DNA of 48,027 nt from Bacteroidales bacterium (GTDB taxonomy: Bacteria > Bacteroidota > Bacteroidia > Bacteroidales > FEN-979), in NCBI GenBank assembly GCA_016783905.1, contig JADHVQ010000007.1, positions 1 through 48,027 of the forward strand. Reading direction: 5' to 3'. The translations under genes were made by a program, and so were the position numbers. Of the stretch, positions 1-7,405 are shown one piece after another. Positions within the stretch are counted from its first letter, which is position 1, and every line of letters starts with the position of its first letter. The notes beneath the pieces are model-generated. The model saw nothing but the letters and a program-made list of their open reading frames with translations, made no database searches and was not told the DNA's origin.

Positions 1-1991
1 TTGTCGATGATCCGCTGAAGCTCCTTTTTCGACCGGTATTTACCGCTCATGGCACGGCGGATCACATCCGATTCGCTCAGGTCGAGGCCGGCAAAATGGT
101 GGCAGATCTTAAGCACATCTTCCTGGTAGACCATCACACCGTAAGTCTCCTTCAACTGCTCTTCCATCACCGGATGGAGGTAGTTGAACTTTCCGGGATG
201 GTGGAAACGGTAGATATACTCCTTCATCATCCCTGAACGGGCTACCCCCGGCCGTACAATCGAACTGGCTGCCACAAGGGTACGGTAATCGTCGCACCGG
301 AGCTTTTTCAGCAGTCCGCGCATGGCAGGACTCTCCACATAGAAACAGCCGATGGTACGGGCTGATTGCAACAGCCTCTTCACCTCCGGATCCTCTTTGA
401 ACTGCTTCACCTGATGCACATCCACACTAACGTTGCGGTTCCGTTTCACGATTTCAGCTGTTTCAAAGATATGGCCGATCCCTCGCTGACTCAGGATATC
501 GAGTTTCTCAAAGCCGATATCTTCCGCCACGTACATATCCCACTGGGTAGTGGGAAACCCTTTTGGTGGCAAGTCCAATGCCGTATAACATGTAATCGGT
601 TGCTCAGAGATGAGCACCCCGCCGGCGTGGATGCTGCGGATGTTTGGAAAATCGACCATCATCTCCCCTATCCGGCTGATCTTTTCGATGATGCCGCTAC
701 GGTTGACCGCCTCTTCGGGATGCTTCAGAAATGCATCCATCTCCCCTTTTGGCAACCCATGAACCTTGCCCAGTTCCCGGTAGATGGAGTTTCCCTTGAA
801 TGTCGACATGGCTCCAAGCAGGGCCGTATGCTCATGCCCATATCGTTTAAAAATGTAGTCCAGCACCTCATCCCTATCCTTCCAGGAGTAATCGATGTCA
901 AAATCGGGAGGGGACGTGCGTTTGGGGTTGATGAACCGCTCGAAGTAGAGATCGAGTTCAATGGGATCCACATTGGTGATCTTCAGGCAATAGGCTACGA
1001 TGCTGTTAGCTCCGCTGCCGCGCCCCACATGGTAAAAACCGCGTGCCATGGAGTAGCGGATGACATCCCAGGCGATGAGGAAATAGGCGGCAAATCCCAT
1101 CTTGCAGATGATATCGATCTCGTGCCGGATCCGGTTGCGGGCTTCCACGTTGTTTTTCCCATAGCGGTAATCCAGCCCGTCGAGGGCAAGCTTCTCCAGC
1201 AACACCTGGTCATCGTATACATCTCCCGTGAAGGTTCGTTTGTTCTTACACTCCCGGAAATCGAAATCGATGCTGCAGGCTTCGATCAGCTTCTCCGTGT
1301 TCCGGATGATCTCCGGGTATTCCTGAAAAGGCTCAAGCAGCTCATCGAGTGGGTGCATCACCTCATCAGGAGATGCCAGTTGGTGCGGTTCCAACCGGGT
1401 GAGCAGGATGTTGTGATCGATCGCCCGGAGGTTGCTGTGCAGCTCCCATGTTTGCTCGTCAGCGACCGTGACCGGCGCCATGATGACCATGTGGTCGAGC
1501 AGGGGACGGTGGCGGGAGAGGATGATGGGGTTGACGTCGGAGGGGCGGAGGCCGATAAACGAAGGATGAATTTCACTATTTTGCATTGCAGACTGCGGAC
1601 TGCGGACTGCAGACTGGAATGGATACACCACCGCCACATCATTGAACTCCGGCGCTTTGTCAGGTAACGGTTGATACCGCAACGTGTGATAGGTCAGGAA
1701 TTCGTTCAGCTCGCGGAAGCCGTCGTTGTTTTTAGCCAGCCCGACGTAGAGCAGCTGATCCTCCCGGCGAAACTCAATTCCGGCAATGGGTTTTATGCCT
1801 TTCTCTTTGCAGGCTGCCACAAAATCCATGATCCCCGTGGAGTTGTTGATGTCGGTCATGGCCAGTGCCGGAGGGGCGATCCGGTGGGTCGCCCCAGCAA
1901 GATTGTACACATGAACCGCCTGTTCTACCAATTTTTCGATGGAAAGTGTGCCGTAGCGGAGGGAGTAATATGAGTGACAGTTTAAGTACAT
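1..1991 (-). CDS. dnaE: DNA polymerase III alpha subunit (DnaE-type), 3'-truncated by window edge
   Basis: This gene is missing from the ORF track because it has no stop inside the window. Reading the minus strand from the ATG at 1991 gives 663 open codons to the edge. Visible parts are an N-terminal PHP-like region (MYLNCHSYYSLRYGTLSIEK), then GSGANSIVAYCL and the palm aspartate motif PDFDID, followed by the region ending in RRAMSGKYRSKKEL. These are hallmarks of C-family replicative polymerases. The PHP metal ligands look degraded: the usual HTHYS reads CHSYYS and the usual TDHGN reads TDINN. Its ATG overlaps the dinB stop by 10 bp, so the two are translationally coupled. I infer a second, error-prone DnaE (DnaE2/ImuC-like role) rather than the main replicase, because of the dinB and LexA-like neighbours. 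A heptad repeat tract lies in-frame at about residues 126-135. Confidence 0.9.
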   Translation of the reverse strand, partial: MYLNCHSYYSLRYGTLSIEKLVEQAVHVYNLAGATHRIAPPALAMTDINNSTGIMDFVAACKEKGIKPIAGIEFRREDQLLYVGLAKNNDGFRELNEFLTYHTLRYQPLPDKAPEFNDVAVVYPFQSAVRSPQSAMQNSEIHPSFIGLRPSDVNPIILSRHRPLLDHMVIMAPVTVADEQTWELHSNLRAIDHNILLTRLEPHQLASPDEVMHPLDELLEPFQEYPEIIRNTEKLIEACSIDFDFRECKNKRTFTGDVYDDQVLLEKLALDGLDYRYGKNNVEARNRIRHEIDIICKMGFAAYFLIAWDVIRYSMARGFYHVGRGSGANSIVAYCLKITNVDPIELDLYFERFINPKRTSPPDFDIDYSWKDRDEVLDYIFKRYGHEHTALLGAMSTFKGNSIYRELGKVHGLPKGEMDAFLKHPEEAVNRSGIIEKISRIGEMMVDFPNIRSIHAGGVLISEQPITCYTALDLPPKGFPTTQWDMYVAEDIGFEKLDILSQRGIGHIFETAEIVKRNRNVSVDVHQVKQFKEDPEVKRLLQSARTIGCFYVESPAMRGLLKKLRCDDYRTLVAASSIVRPGVARSGMMKEYIYRFHHPGKFNYLHPVMEEQLKETYGVMVYQEDVLKICHHFAGLDLSESDVIRRAMSGKYRSKKELQRIID
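1588..1615. repeat. Heptad tract GC[A/G]GACT x4 inside dnaE
   Basis: Four consecutive 7-mers are visible (gcagact, gcggact, gcggact, gcagact). They lie in the linker of dnaE, where they encode QSAVRSPQSA-like sequence on the minus strand. The same unit occurs outside genes at 7360-7387, and in inverse orientation at 30556-30569. The reading frame is kept. Confidence 0.85.
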
Positions 1992-3199
1992 GTTGTTTCG
2001 CTTTTCGCTTTTCGCTTTTCGCTTTTCGCTACCTCGCTTCTTTCCACGGCAATCCCTCTTCTCACACTCTTCCTTCCATATTTGTCACGAATCCGGTCCA
2101 CTGCCTGATAGAGGTTGATCATCTCCGTGCTGTCTTCGAACATATCCAACTGCGGAGTGCCGGTGATAAGGCTGCTGAAGCGGACGCCGATCAGGCGAAT
2201 CAGCATGCGGCGCTGGTAAAGCCGGTCGAAGAGCTCTTTCACCACCGGAATCAGCACGTGATCGAACGCGGTATAGGGCACCTGTTTCTGCAATGTATGG
2301 GTATCGAAGTTCGAGTAGCGGATCTTCACCGTGATGCAGGAGGTGAGCTTCTGCTTATCCCGCAACTCATAGGATATCTTCTCCACCATCTTTACCAGGA
2401 TCTCCTTCATCCGCACGATATCGATGCTGTCCTGGTCAAAGGTACTCTCGGTGCTCACTGATTTGGCTTCGTGGTAGGGATGGACGGCCGTGTGGTCGAT
2501 GCCGTTAGCCCTTTCCCAGATCACGATCCCGTTTTTCCCCATCACCCGCTGCATCATCTCTACCGGCATCTGGCTGAGGGTATCGATGGTGACGATGCCC
2601 ATTGAACGCAGCAACCGGTAAGTCTTCTCCCCGATCATCGGGATCTTGCGGATTGAAAGGGGCGACAGAAACGGTTTCACGGCATCCTGCTGCACAAAAA
2701 GCTCTCCGTTTGGCTTCGCTTCACCGGTAGCGATCTTCGAAACCGTTTTGTTAACAGAAAGCCCGAATGAGATCGGTAAGCCGGTATGCCTGATGATCGC
2801 CTGCCTCAGCTCCTGCGTCCATTGCAGCAACCCAAAAAAACGGTCCATCCCCGTTACGTCGATGTAGTGTTCGTCGATGGAAGCCTTCTCGTACAAAGGC
2901 GATCGCTCCGCAATAATATCTGTCACCGTATGCGAATAGTTCGAATAGAGCTCCATGTCGCCCCGGATAAAAACAGCATCCCGGCAAAGGAGACGTGCCA
3001 TCTTCATCGGCATGGCAGAATGAACGCCAAACTTCCTCGCCTCATAACTGCAACTGGCTACCACTCCCCGGTCAGACATGCCGCCGATGATCACCGGTTT
3101 CCCCTCCAGTTCGGTGTTGACCAACCGCTCCACCGATACGAAGAAGGTGTCGAGGTCGAGGTGAACGATGTTGCGGGTATTTGATTTATTTCTAATCAT
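1982..3199 (-). CDS. dinB: DNA polymerase IV (Y-family translesion polymerase)
   Basis: This 405-aa Y-family polymerase inserts nucleotides opposite damaged template. The N-terminal motif HLDLDTFFVSVER carries the first metal-binding aspartate, and ASIDEHYIDVTG carries the catalytic SIDE motif. A helix-hairpin-helix region (IPMIGEKTYRLLRSMG) and the little-finger domain follow. The start at 3199 is supported by GGAGAA just upstream of ATG. It is first in an operon with the downstream dnaE, which it overlaps by 10 bp, and it is divergent from an S24-type regulator 33-51 bp away, which is typical of damage-inducible cassettes. The last ~18 residues (KSEKRKAKSE and neighbours) are encoded by a TTTTCGC heptad repeat, so the native C-terminus has been replaced or extended by repeat sequence. 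Confidence 0.93.
   Translation of the reverse strand: MIRNKSNTRNIVHLDLDTFFVSVERLVNTELEGKPVIIGGMSDRGVVASCSYEARKFGVHSAMPMKMARLLCRDAVFIRGDMELYSNYSHTVTDIIAERSPLYEKASIDEHYIDVTGMDRFFGLLQWTQELRQAIIRHTGLPISFGLSVNKTVSKIATGEAKPNGELFVQQDAVKPFLSPLSIRKIPMIGEKTYRLLRSMGIVTIDTLSQMPVEMMQRVMGKNGIVIWERANGIDHTAVHPYHEAKSVSTESTFDQDSIDIVRMKEILVKMVEKISYELRDKQKLTSCITVKIRYSNFDTHTLQKQVPYTAFDHVLIPVVKELFDRLYQRRMLIRLIGVRFSSLITGTPQLDMFEDSTEMINLYQAVDRIRDKYGRKSVRRGIAVERSEVAKSEKRKAKSETTCT
1995..2037. repeat. Heptad tract (T/G)TTTCGC x5
   Basis: Five consecutive 7-mers (gtttcgc, then ttttcgc four times) are followed by tacctcgc. The tract encodes the C-terminal tail of DinB and ends only a few bases before the dnaE start codon. 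The related string ggtagcgaaa recurs at the mtaB stop (42101) and upstream of the flavoprotein gene (15014). Confidence 0.85.
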
Positions 3200-3205
3200 T
3201 TCTCC

Positions 3206-3220
3206 GATTACAATATAATC
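3206..3220. promoter_or_regulatory. Candidate operator between dinB and the S24 regulator
   Basis: GATTA-CAATA-TAATC is a perfect 5-bp inverted repeat with a 5-bp centre. It lies in the divergent spacer between dinB (start 3199) and the regulator. It sits directly upstream of a TATATTTG box, so a bound repressor could block both directions. The operator role is inferred from position and symmetry only. Confidence 0.4.
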
Positions 3221-3222
3221 AC

Positions 3223-3230
3223 TATATTTG
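3223..3230 (+). promoter_or_regulatory. -7 promoter box TATATTTG for the S24 regulator
   Basis: The octamer matches the Bacteroidota primary sigma -7 consensus TAnnTTTG. It ends 2 bp before the ATG at 3233, so transcription would begin at or after that codon. This favours the downstream ATG at 3251 as the true start. Confidence 0.5.
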
Positions 3231-3250
3231 CAATGCCAAACTTTTTTGCC

Positions 3251-4054
3251 ATGTTTTTTAGTTCAAATATTAAATTTCTGCGCAAACGCCGGGGCTGTAC
3301 CCAGGATGATGTTGCTGGTGTCCTGGAGATGAAGCGCTCCACCCTCAGCGGGTACGAGAACAACATTGCCCAGCCGGGAATGGAAGCGCTGATCTCCTTC
3401 TCCAATTACTATAAAATCGCGATCGACACCCTGATCCGGATAAACCTCACCGCGTTACCCGAAAGCCAGATGCGCCAGATCGAACGGGGGTACGATGTCT
3501 TTTTGAAGGGATCCAATCTCAGGATTCTGGCCTCCACCGTGGGTCCCGATAACGAAGAGAACATCGAGCTGGTGTCGGAGAAAGCCAAAGCAGGGTACAG
3601 CAGTGGTTTTGCCGATCCGGAGTACATCAGTATCCTCCCTACTTTCCGGCTCCCTTTTCTGTCGAGGCAGAAAAAATACCGTACCTTTCAGATCAGCGGG
3701 GACTCCATGCTTCCGATCCCTCATGGAGCTTATGTAACCGGGGTTTTTATCCAGAACTGGACCACCATACGCGATAAGGATGCCTACATCATCCTGACTG
3801 CGGAGGAGGGAATTGTGTTCAAGGTGGTGGAGAACCGGATAAAGAGTGAAGGGAAAGTGATCCTGCACTCCCTCAACCCGCTATACGATCCCTATGAACT
3901 GGAGGTTAAAGATATCCGCGAGGTATGGCAGTTTGTACATTACATCAGCCAGGAGGTTCCAGAGAACGCAAATGCTGAGAACTACTACCTCACGGAAAGT
4001 GTAAAAAAACTCCGGGAAGAGGTGAAAATCATCCAGACCAGGTTGAAATTGTAG
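3251..4054 (+). CDS. XRE-type HTH regulator with S24/LexA-like peptidase domain
   Basis: The N-terminal ~60 residues form an XRE helix-turn-helix (LRKRRGCTQDDVAGVLEMKR, then STLSGYENN). The C-terminal half has an S24 peptidase signature: ISGDSMLPI with the catalytic Ser and GIVFKVVENR with the likely general-base Lys. A KAKAGYSSG segment in between could hold the Ala-Gly self-cleavage bond. This is the architecture of phage CI/LexA-type repressors that self-cleave when RecA is activated. It is divergent from dinB-dnaE, and a 5-bp inverted repeat in the shared spacer could be its operator. The ORF track begins at 3233; I prefer 3251 because the TATATTTG box ends at 3230. A C-terminal ~25-residue amphipathic tail (VKKLREEVKIIQTRL) looks coiled-coil. 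It may be the SOS repressor of this cassette, which is inference. Confidence 0.85.
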   Translation: MFFSSNIKFLRKRRGCTQDDVAGVLEMKRSTLSGYENNIAQPGMEALISFSNYYKIAIDTLIRINLTALPESQMRQIERGYDVFLKGSNLRILASTVGPDNEENIELVSEKAKAGYSSGFADPEYISILPTFRLPFLSRQKKYRTFQISGDSMLPIPHGAYVTGVFIQNWTTIRDKDAYIILTAEEGIVFKVVENRIKSEGKVILHSLNPLYDPYELEVKDIREVWQFVHYISQEVPENANAENYYLTESVKKLREEVKIIQTRLKL

Positions 4055-4118
4055 GTATCAACAATCTCTCGTCGATAAATATTTTGTACGTTGCTTGTAT
4101 TTTCTCCTTCTGATTTGA

Positions 4119-4126
4119 TATATTTG
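4119..4126 (+). promoter_or_regulatory. -7 promoter box TATATTTG upstream of ugd
   Basis: TATATTTG matches TAnnTTTG, and a TTG lies 21 bp upstream (4095-4097), close to the expected -33 spacing. The predicted leader is about 40 nt to the ATG at 4173. Confidence 0.6.
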
Positions 4127-4172
4127 CCCCATCTTGTGTGGAATTCATTAACAACTACTAAACCTTGAAAAT

Positions 4173-5498
4173 ATGAAAGTCACGATTGTTGGGTCTGGCT
4201 ACGTTGGGCTGGTCACGGGTACCTGTTTTGCAGAAGTAGGGATTGAAGTAACGTGTGTAGATATAGACCAGAAAAAAATTGACAATCTCAAAGAGGGGAT
4301 CATCCCTATTTATGAACCCGGGCTTGAAGAGATGGTTCACAGGAACATGAAGAAAGGAAGGCTCAACTTTACTACCAGCATCAAGGAGGCCTTGAAAGAT
4401 AGCGAGGTCATTTTCAGTGCGGTGGGGACTCCTCCTGACGAAGATGGCAGTGCCGATCTGAAGTATGTTCTGGGAGTGGCTGGTGATGTTGGGAAATACA
4501 TGAACGATTACATCCTGATGGTGACAAAAAGTACTGTTCCGGTGGGTACTGCGGAAAAGGTACGGAAAGCAATCCAGGATCAACTGGACAAACGGGGCGT
4601 TAACCTGGAATTTGATGTAGCCTCCAATCCCGAATTTCTAAAAGAGGGTGCTGCGATTGATGACTTCCTGAAGCCCGACCGGATTGTGGTGGGCTGCGAC
4701 TCACCAAGGGCGGAGAAACTGATAGCTGCTCTCTATAAACCATTTACCCTGAATGGCCACCCGGTGATTTTCATGGATATTGTTTCGGCTGAGATGACCA
4801 AATATGCCGCCAACTCCATGCTTGCTACCAAAATCAGTTTTATGAACGACATCGCCAACCTTTGTGAAATCGTAGGCGCAAACGTGAATATGGTTCGAAA
4901 GGGAATTGGCTCCGACACCCGGATTGGTACTAAATTCATCTATCCGGGCGTGGGATACGGTGGAAGCTGCTTCCCAAAAGATGTCAAAGCCCTGATTAAA
5001 ACATCCGACGAATTTGGTCACTCTTTGCGTATCCTTAAAGCCGTTGAGGCTGTTAACGACGATCAGAAATCAGTCATGTTCAATAAGATCATGAAGTATT
5101 TCAACGGGAACCTCAAGGGCAAAGTGATAGCGCTCTGGGGACTATCTTTCAAGCCACAGACCGATGATATGCGTGAAGCTCCTTCACTGGTGATGATCAA
5201 GCAGTTCCTGGATGCCGGTGCAAAGGTAAAAGCTTACGATCCTGTGGCTATGGACGAGGCAAAGCGGATCATAGACAACAGCATCGAGTACGCTGATGAT
5301 CAATATGATGCTCTCATTGACGCTGATTGCCTGCTGATGATCACTGAATGGCCTGAATTTAAATTTCCCAACTGGAAGGTGATCAAAAAGCTGCTGAAAG
5401 GACACGTTGTGTTTGACGGTCGTAACATCTACGATGCCGAAGAGTTGAGTCAAAAAGGATTCGATTACTTCTGTATCGGCGTCAAAACTGCTAAATAG
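4173..5498 (+). CDS. ugd: UDP-glucose 6-dehydrogenase
   Basis: This cytosolic enzyme oxidises UDP-glucose to UDP-glucuronate with two NAD+. The 441-aa length is normal. The N-terminal Rossmann motif [11 protein letters not shown] binds [14 protein letters not shown] and [12 protein letters not shown] are family signatures, and [10 protein letters not shown] carries the catalytic Cys near residue 266. The C-terminal UDP-binding domain ([18 protein letters not shown]) is complete. The next gene, 7 bp downstream, decarboxylates the product, so the two genes form a UDP-xylose supply pathway for surface polysaccharide. It is probably the first gene of the 4173-7322 operon, read from the TATATTTG box at 4119. 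Confidence 0.95.
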   Translation: MKVTIVGSGYVGLVTGTCFAEVGIEVTCVDIDQKKIDNLKEGIIPIYEPGLEEMVHRNMKKGRLNFTTSIKEALKDSEVIFSAVGTPPDEDGSADLKYVLGVAGDVGKYMNDYILMVTKSTVPVGTAEKVRKAIQDQLDKRGVNLEFDVASNPEFLKEGAAIDDFLKPDRIVVGCDSPRAEKLIAALYKPFTLNGHPVIFMDIVSAEMTKYAANSMLATKISFMNDIANLCEIVGANVNMVRKGIGSDTRIGTKFIYPGVGYGGSCFPKDVKALIKTSDEFGHSLRILKAVEAVNDDQKSVMFNKIMKYFNGNLKGKVIALWGLSFKPQTDDMREAPSLVMIKQFLDAGAKVKAYDPVAMDEAKRIIDNSIEYADDQYDALIDADCLLMITEWPEFKFPNWKVIKKLLKGHVVFDGRNIYDAEELSQKGFDYFCIGVKTAK

Positions 5499-5505
5499 CG
5501 CTTTT

Positions 5506-6444
5506 ATGGTTAAAAAGAAGATCCTGGTTACCGGGGGAGCAGGCTTCCTCGGTTCTCATCTTTGTGAACAACTGCTCAGGGAAGGAAACGAGGTGGTATG
5601 CCTCGACAACTACTTTACCGGACAGAAGCAGAATGTGGTTCATCTCCTGGAGAATCCTTTTTTTGAGTTGATCCGGCATGATGTAACCATGCCCTTTTTT
5701 ATTGAAGTGGATGAAATCTACAACCTGGCCTGTCCCGCCTCTCCGATCCATTACCAGTACAACCCGATCAAAACAGTGAAAACATCTGTGATGGGAGCTA
5801 TCAACATGCTGGGATTGGCAAAACGGATCAAAGCCAAGGTGCTCCAGGCCTCTACAAGCGAAGTATATGGCGACCCGGAGATTCATCCGCAAACAGAAGA
5901 TTACTGGGGGCATGTCAACCCAATTGGCCCCCGCTCCTGTTATGATGAAGGGAAACGGGTTGCTGAAACACTCTTCGTTAACTATCATAAGCAAAATAAT
6001 GTGCGGATCAAGATCATCCGGATCTTCAACACCTATGGTCCCCGCATGCATCCCCGTGACGGAAGGGTAGTTTCCAACTTTATCGTACAAGCGCTTAATG
6101 GAGAAGATATCACCATTTACGGTGACGGTTCCCAGACCCGAAGTTTCTGCTACGTGGACGATCTGTTAGATGGGATGATCCGTTTGATGAACTCCCGTGA
6201 AGATTTCATTGGACCAGTCAACATTGGAAATCCCGGTGAATTCACCATGCTGGAGCTGGCGGAACTGGTATTGAAACTTACCGGATCCCGATCCAAAATC
6301 GTATACCTGCCCCTTCCTGCCGATGATCCCACTCAACGGCAGCCAAATATCGAACTTGCAAGAAAAGAGCTCGGATGGGAACCTGCCATCCCATTGGAAG
6401 AGGGATTGAAAAAGACGATTGACTATTTTAAAGCCATTGTATAA
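5506..6444 (+). CDS. UDP-glucuronate decarboxylase (UDP-xylose synthase), SDR family
   Basis: This 312-aa extended short-chain dehydrogenase converts UDP-glucuronate to UDP-xylose. [11 protein letters not shown] is the NAD-binding loop. The string [14 protein letters not shown] followed by [19 protein letters not shown] holds the catalytic Ser, Tyr and Lys and is characteristic of the UXS branch rather than of UDP-glucose epimerases. [10 protein letters not shown] and [15 protein letters not shown] are further family motifs. The gene follows ugd by 7 bp and precedes rfbD by 11 bp, consistent with one operon of activated-sugar synthesis. Confidence 0.93.
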   Translation: MVKKKILVTGGAGFLGSHLCEQLLREGNEVVCLDNYFTGQKQNVVHLLENPFFELIRHDVTMPFFIEVDEIYNLACPASPIHYQYNPIKTVKTSVMGAINMLGLAKRIKAKVLQASTSEVYGDPEIHPQTEDYWGHVNPIGPRSCYDEGKRVAETLFVNYHKQNNVRIKIIRIFNTYGPRMHPRDGRVVSNFIVQALNGEDITIYGDGSQTRSFCYVDDLLDGMIRLMNSREDFIGPVNIGNPGEFTMLELAELVLKLTGSRSKIVYLPLPADDPTQRQPNIELARKELGWEPAIPLEEGLKKTIDYFKAIV

Positions 6445-6455
6445 CAACCTAACCC

Positions 6456-7322
6456 ATGAAGATCCTGATAACTGGTTCGAAAGGTCAGATGGGGATGGAG
6501 TTCCAGGTAATCTCCAGGGGAGATCCCGTTAACCGGTATCTCTTCACTGACATCGAAGAACTGGATATCACAGATCCGATAGCTGTCACCAACCTGATCC
6601 GGAAGGAGAAACCTGAGGTCATTATCAATTGTGCCGGATATACCGCGGTCGACCAAGCGGAGCAGGAACCTGAGAAAGCGATCCTGATCAATGGAACCGC
6701 GGTGGAGATTCTGGCCAAAGCTGCCAACGAGACCGAATCCATTCTTATTCAACTATCTACCGATTACGTGTTCGATGGAACCGCATTCACCCCTTACCGG
6801 GAAGATACCCCTCCACATCCCCTGTCAGCCTACGCCAAGAGTAAGTTTGAGGGTGAACAGGCAGTGATCAATCATGCAAACCGGGGTGTCATCATCCGAA
6901 CATCCTGGCTCTACTCCTCATACGGCCAAAACTTTGTGAAAACCATTCTGAAATACGGACGGGAACGGGACAGCCTCAGTGTGATTTTCGATCAGATCGG
7001 AACACCTACCTATGCACGGGATCTCTGCAGAACCATTCAGGATATACTTCCCGCTCTGAACGATCACTGGGGAGTGGAATTGTTTCATTACTCCAATGAA
7101 GGAGTCGCTTCCTGGTACGACTTCGCCAAAGCCATTGCGGAACTGGCAGGAATGAACTGTCAGATCCTCCCGATCGAATCAAAGGACTACCTGCAGCTGG
7201 CTTCACGCCCTTTTTATAGTGTTTTGAATAAAGCAAAGATCAAAGCCCGGTTTGGCATATCCATCCCATATTGGCGGGATAGCCTGCTGGATTGCATCCT
7301 GAAGTTAACGGCAGGAGAGTGA
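6456..7322 (+). CDS. rfbD: dTDP-4-dehydrorhamnose reductase
   Basis: This enzyme catalyses the last step of dTDP-L-rhamnose synthesis, NADPH-dependent reduction of the 4-keto sugar. The 288-aa SDR protein shows ITGSKGQMGMEF at the nucleotide-binding loop, NCAGYTAVDQAEQEP, LSTDYVFDG with the active-site Thr/Asp region, and YAKSKFEGE with the catalytic Tyr and Lys. The other rhamnose genes (rfbA, rfbB, rfbC) are not in the window. Its TGA stop is the first triplet of a degenerate repeat run (TGATGAGGTGACGAAGTGATG), which continues into a GCGGACT heptad tract before the next gene. Confidence 0.93.
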   Translation: MKILITGSKGQMGMEFQVISRGDPVNRYLFTDIEELDITDPIAVTNLIRKEKPEVIINCAGYTAVDQAEQEPEKAILINGTAVEILAKAANETESILIQLSTDYVFDGTAFTPYREDTPPHPLSAYAKSKFEGEQAVINHANRGVIIRTSWLYSSYGQNFVKTILKYGRERDSLSVIFDQIGTPTYARDLCRTIQDILPALNDHWGVELFHYSNEGVASWYDFAKAIAELAGMNCQILPIESKDYLQLASRPFYSVLNKAKIKARFGISIPYWRDSLLDCILKLTAGE

Positions 7323-7387
7323 TGAGGTGACGAAGTGATGAGGTAAAATTGAGCAAATTGCGGACTGCGGACTGCGGACTGCGGACT
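7320..7387. repeat. Repeat tract between rfbD and the phosphohexomutase gene
   Basis: The tract begins at the rfbD stop codon with GTGATGAGGT repeated twice around a gacgaa spacer. It ends with four perfect copies of GCGGACT at 7360-7387. It fills most of the 83-bp spacer. The same heptamer is found inside dnaE at 1588 and, inverted, at 30556. Confidence 0.9.
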
Positions 7388-7405
7388 ATTAACAGGTAAC
7401 ATGGT

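Noticed and set aside
366-1667. 433-aa plus-strand ORF
   Set aside because: It is antisense to the partial dnaE, whose minus-strand frame reads a clear polymerase with GSGANS and PDFDID motifs. The ORF has no recognisable domain.
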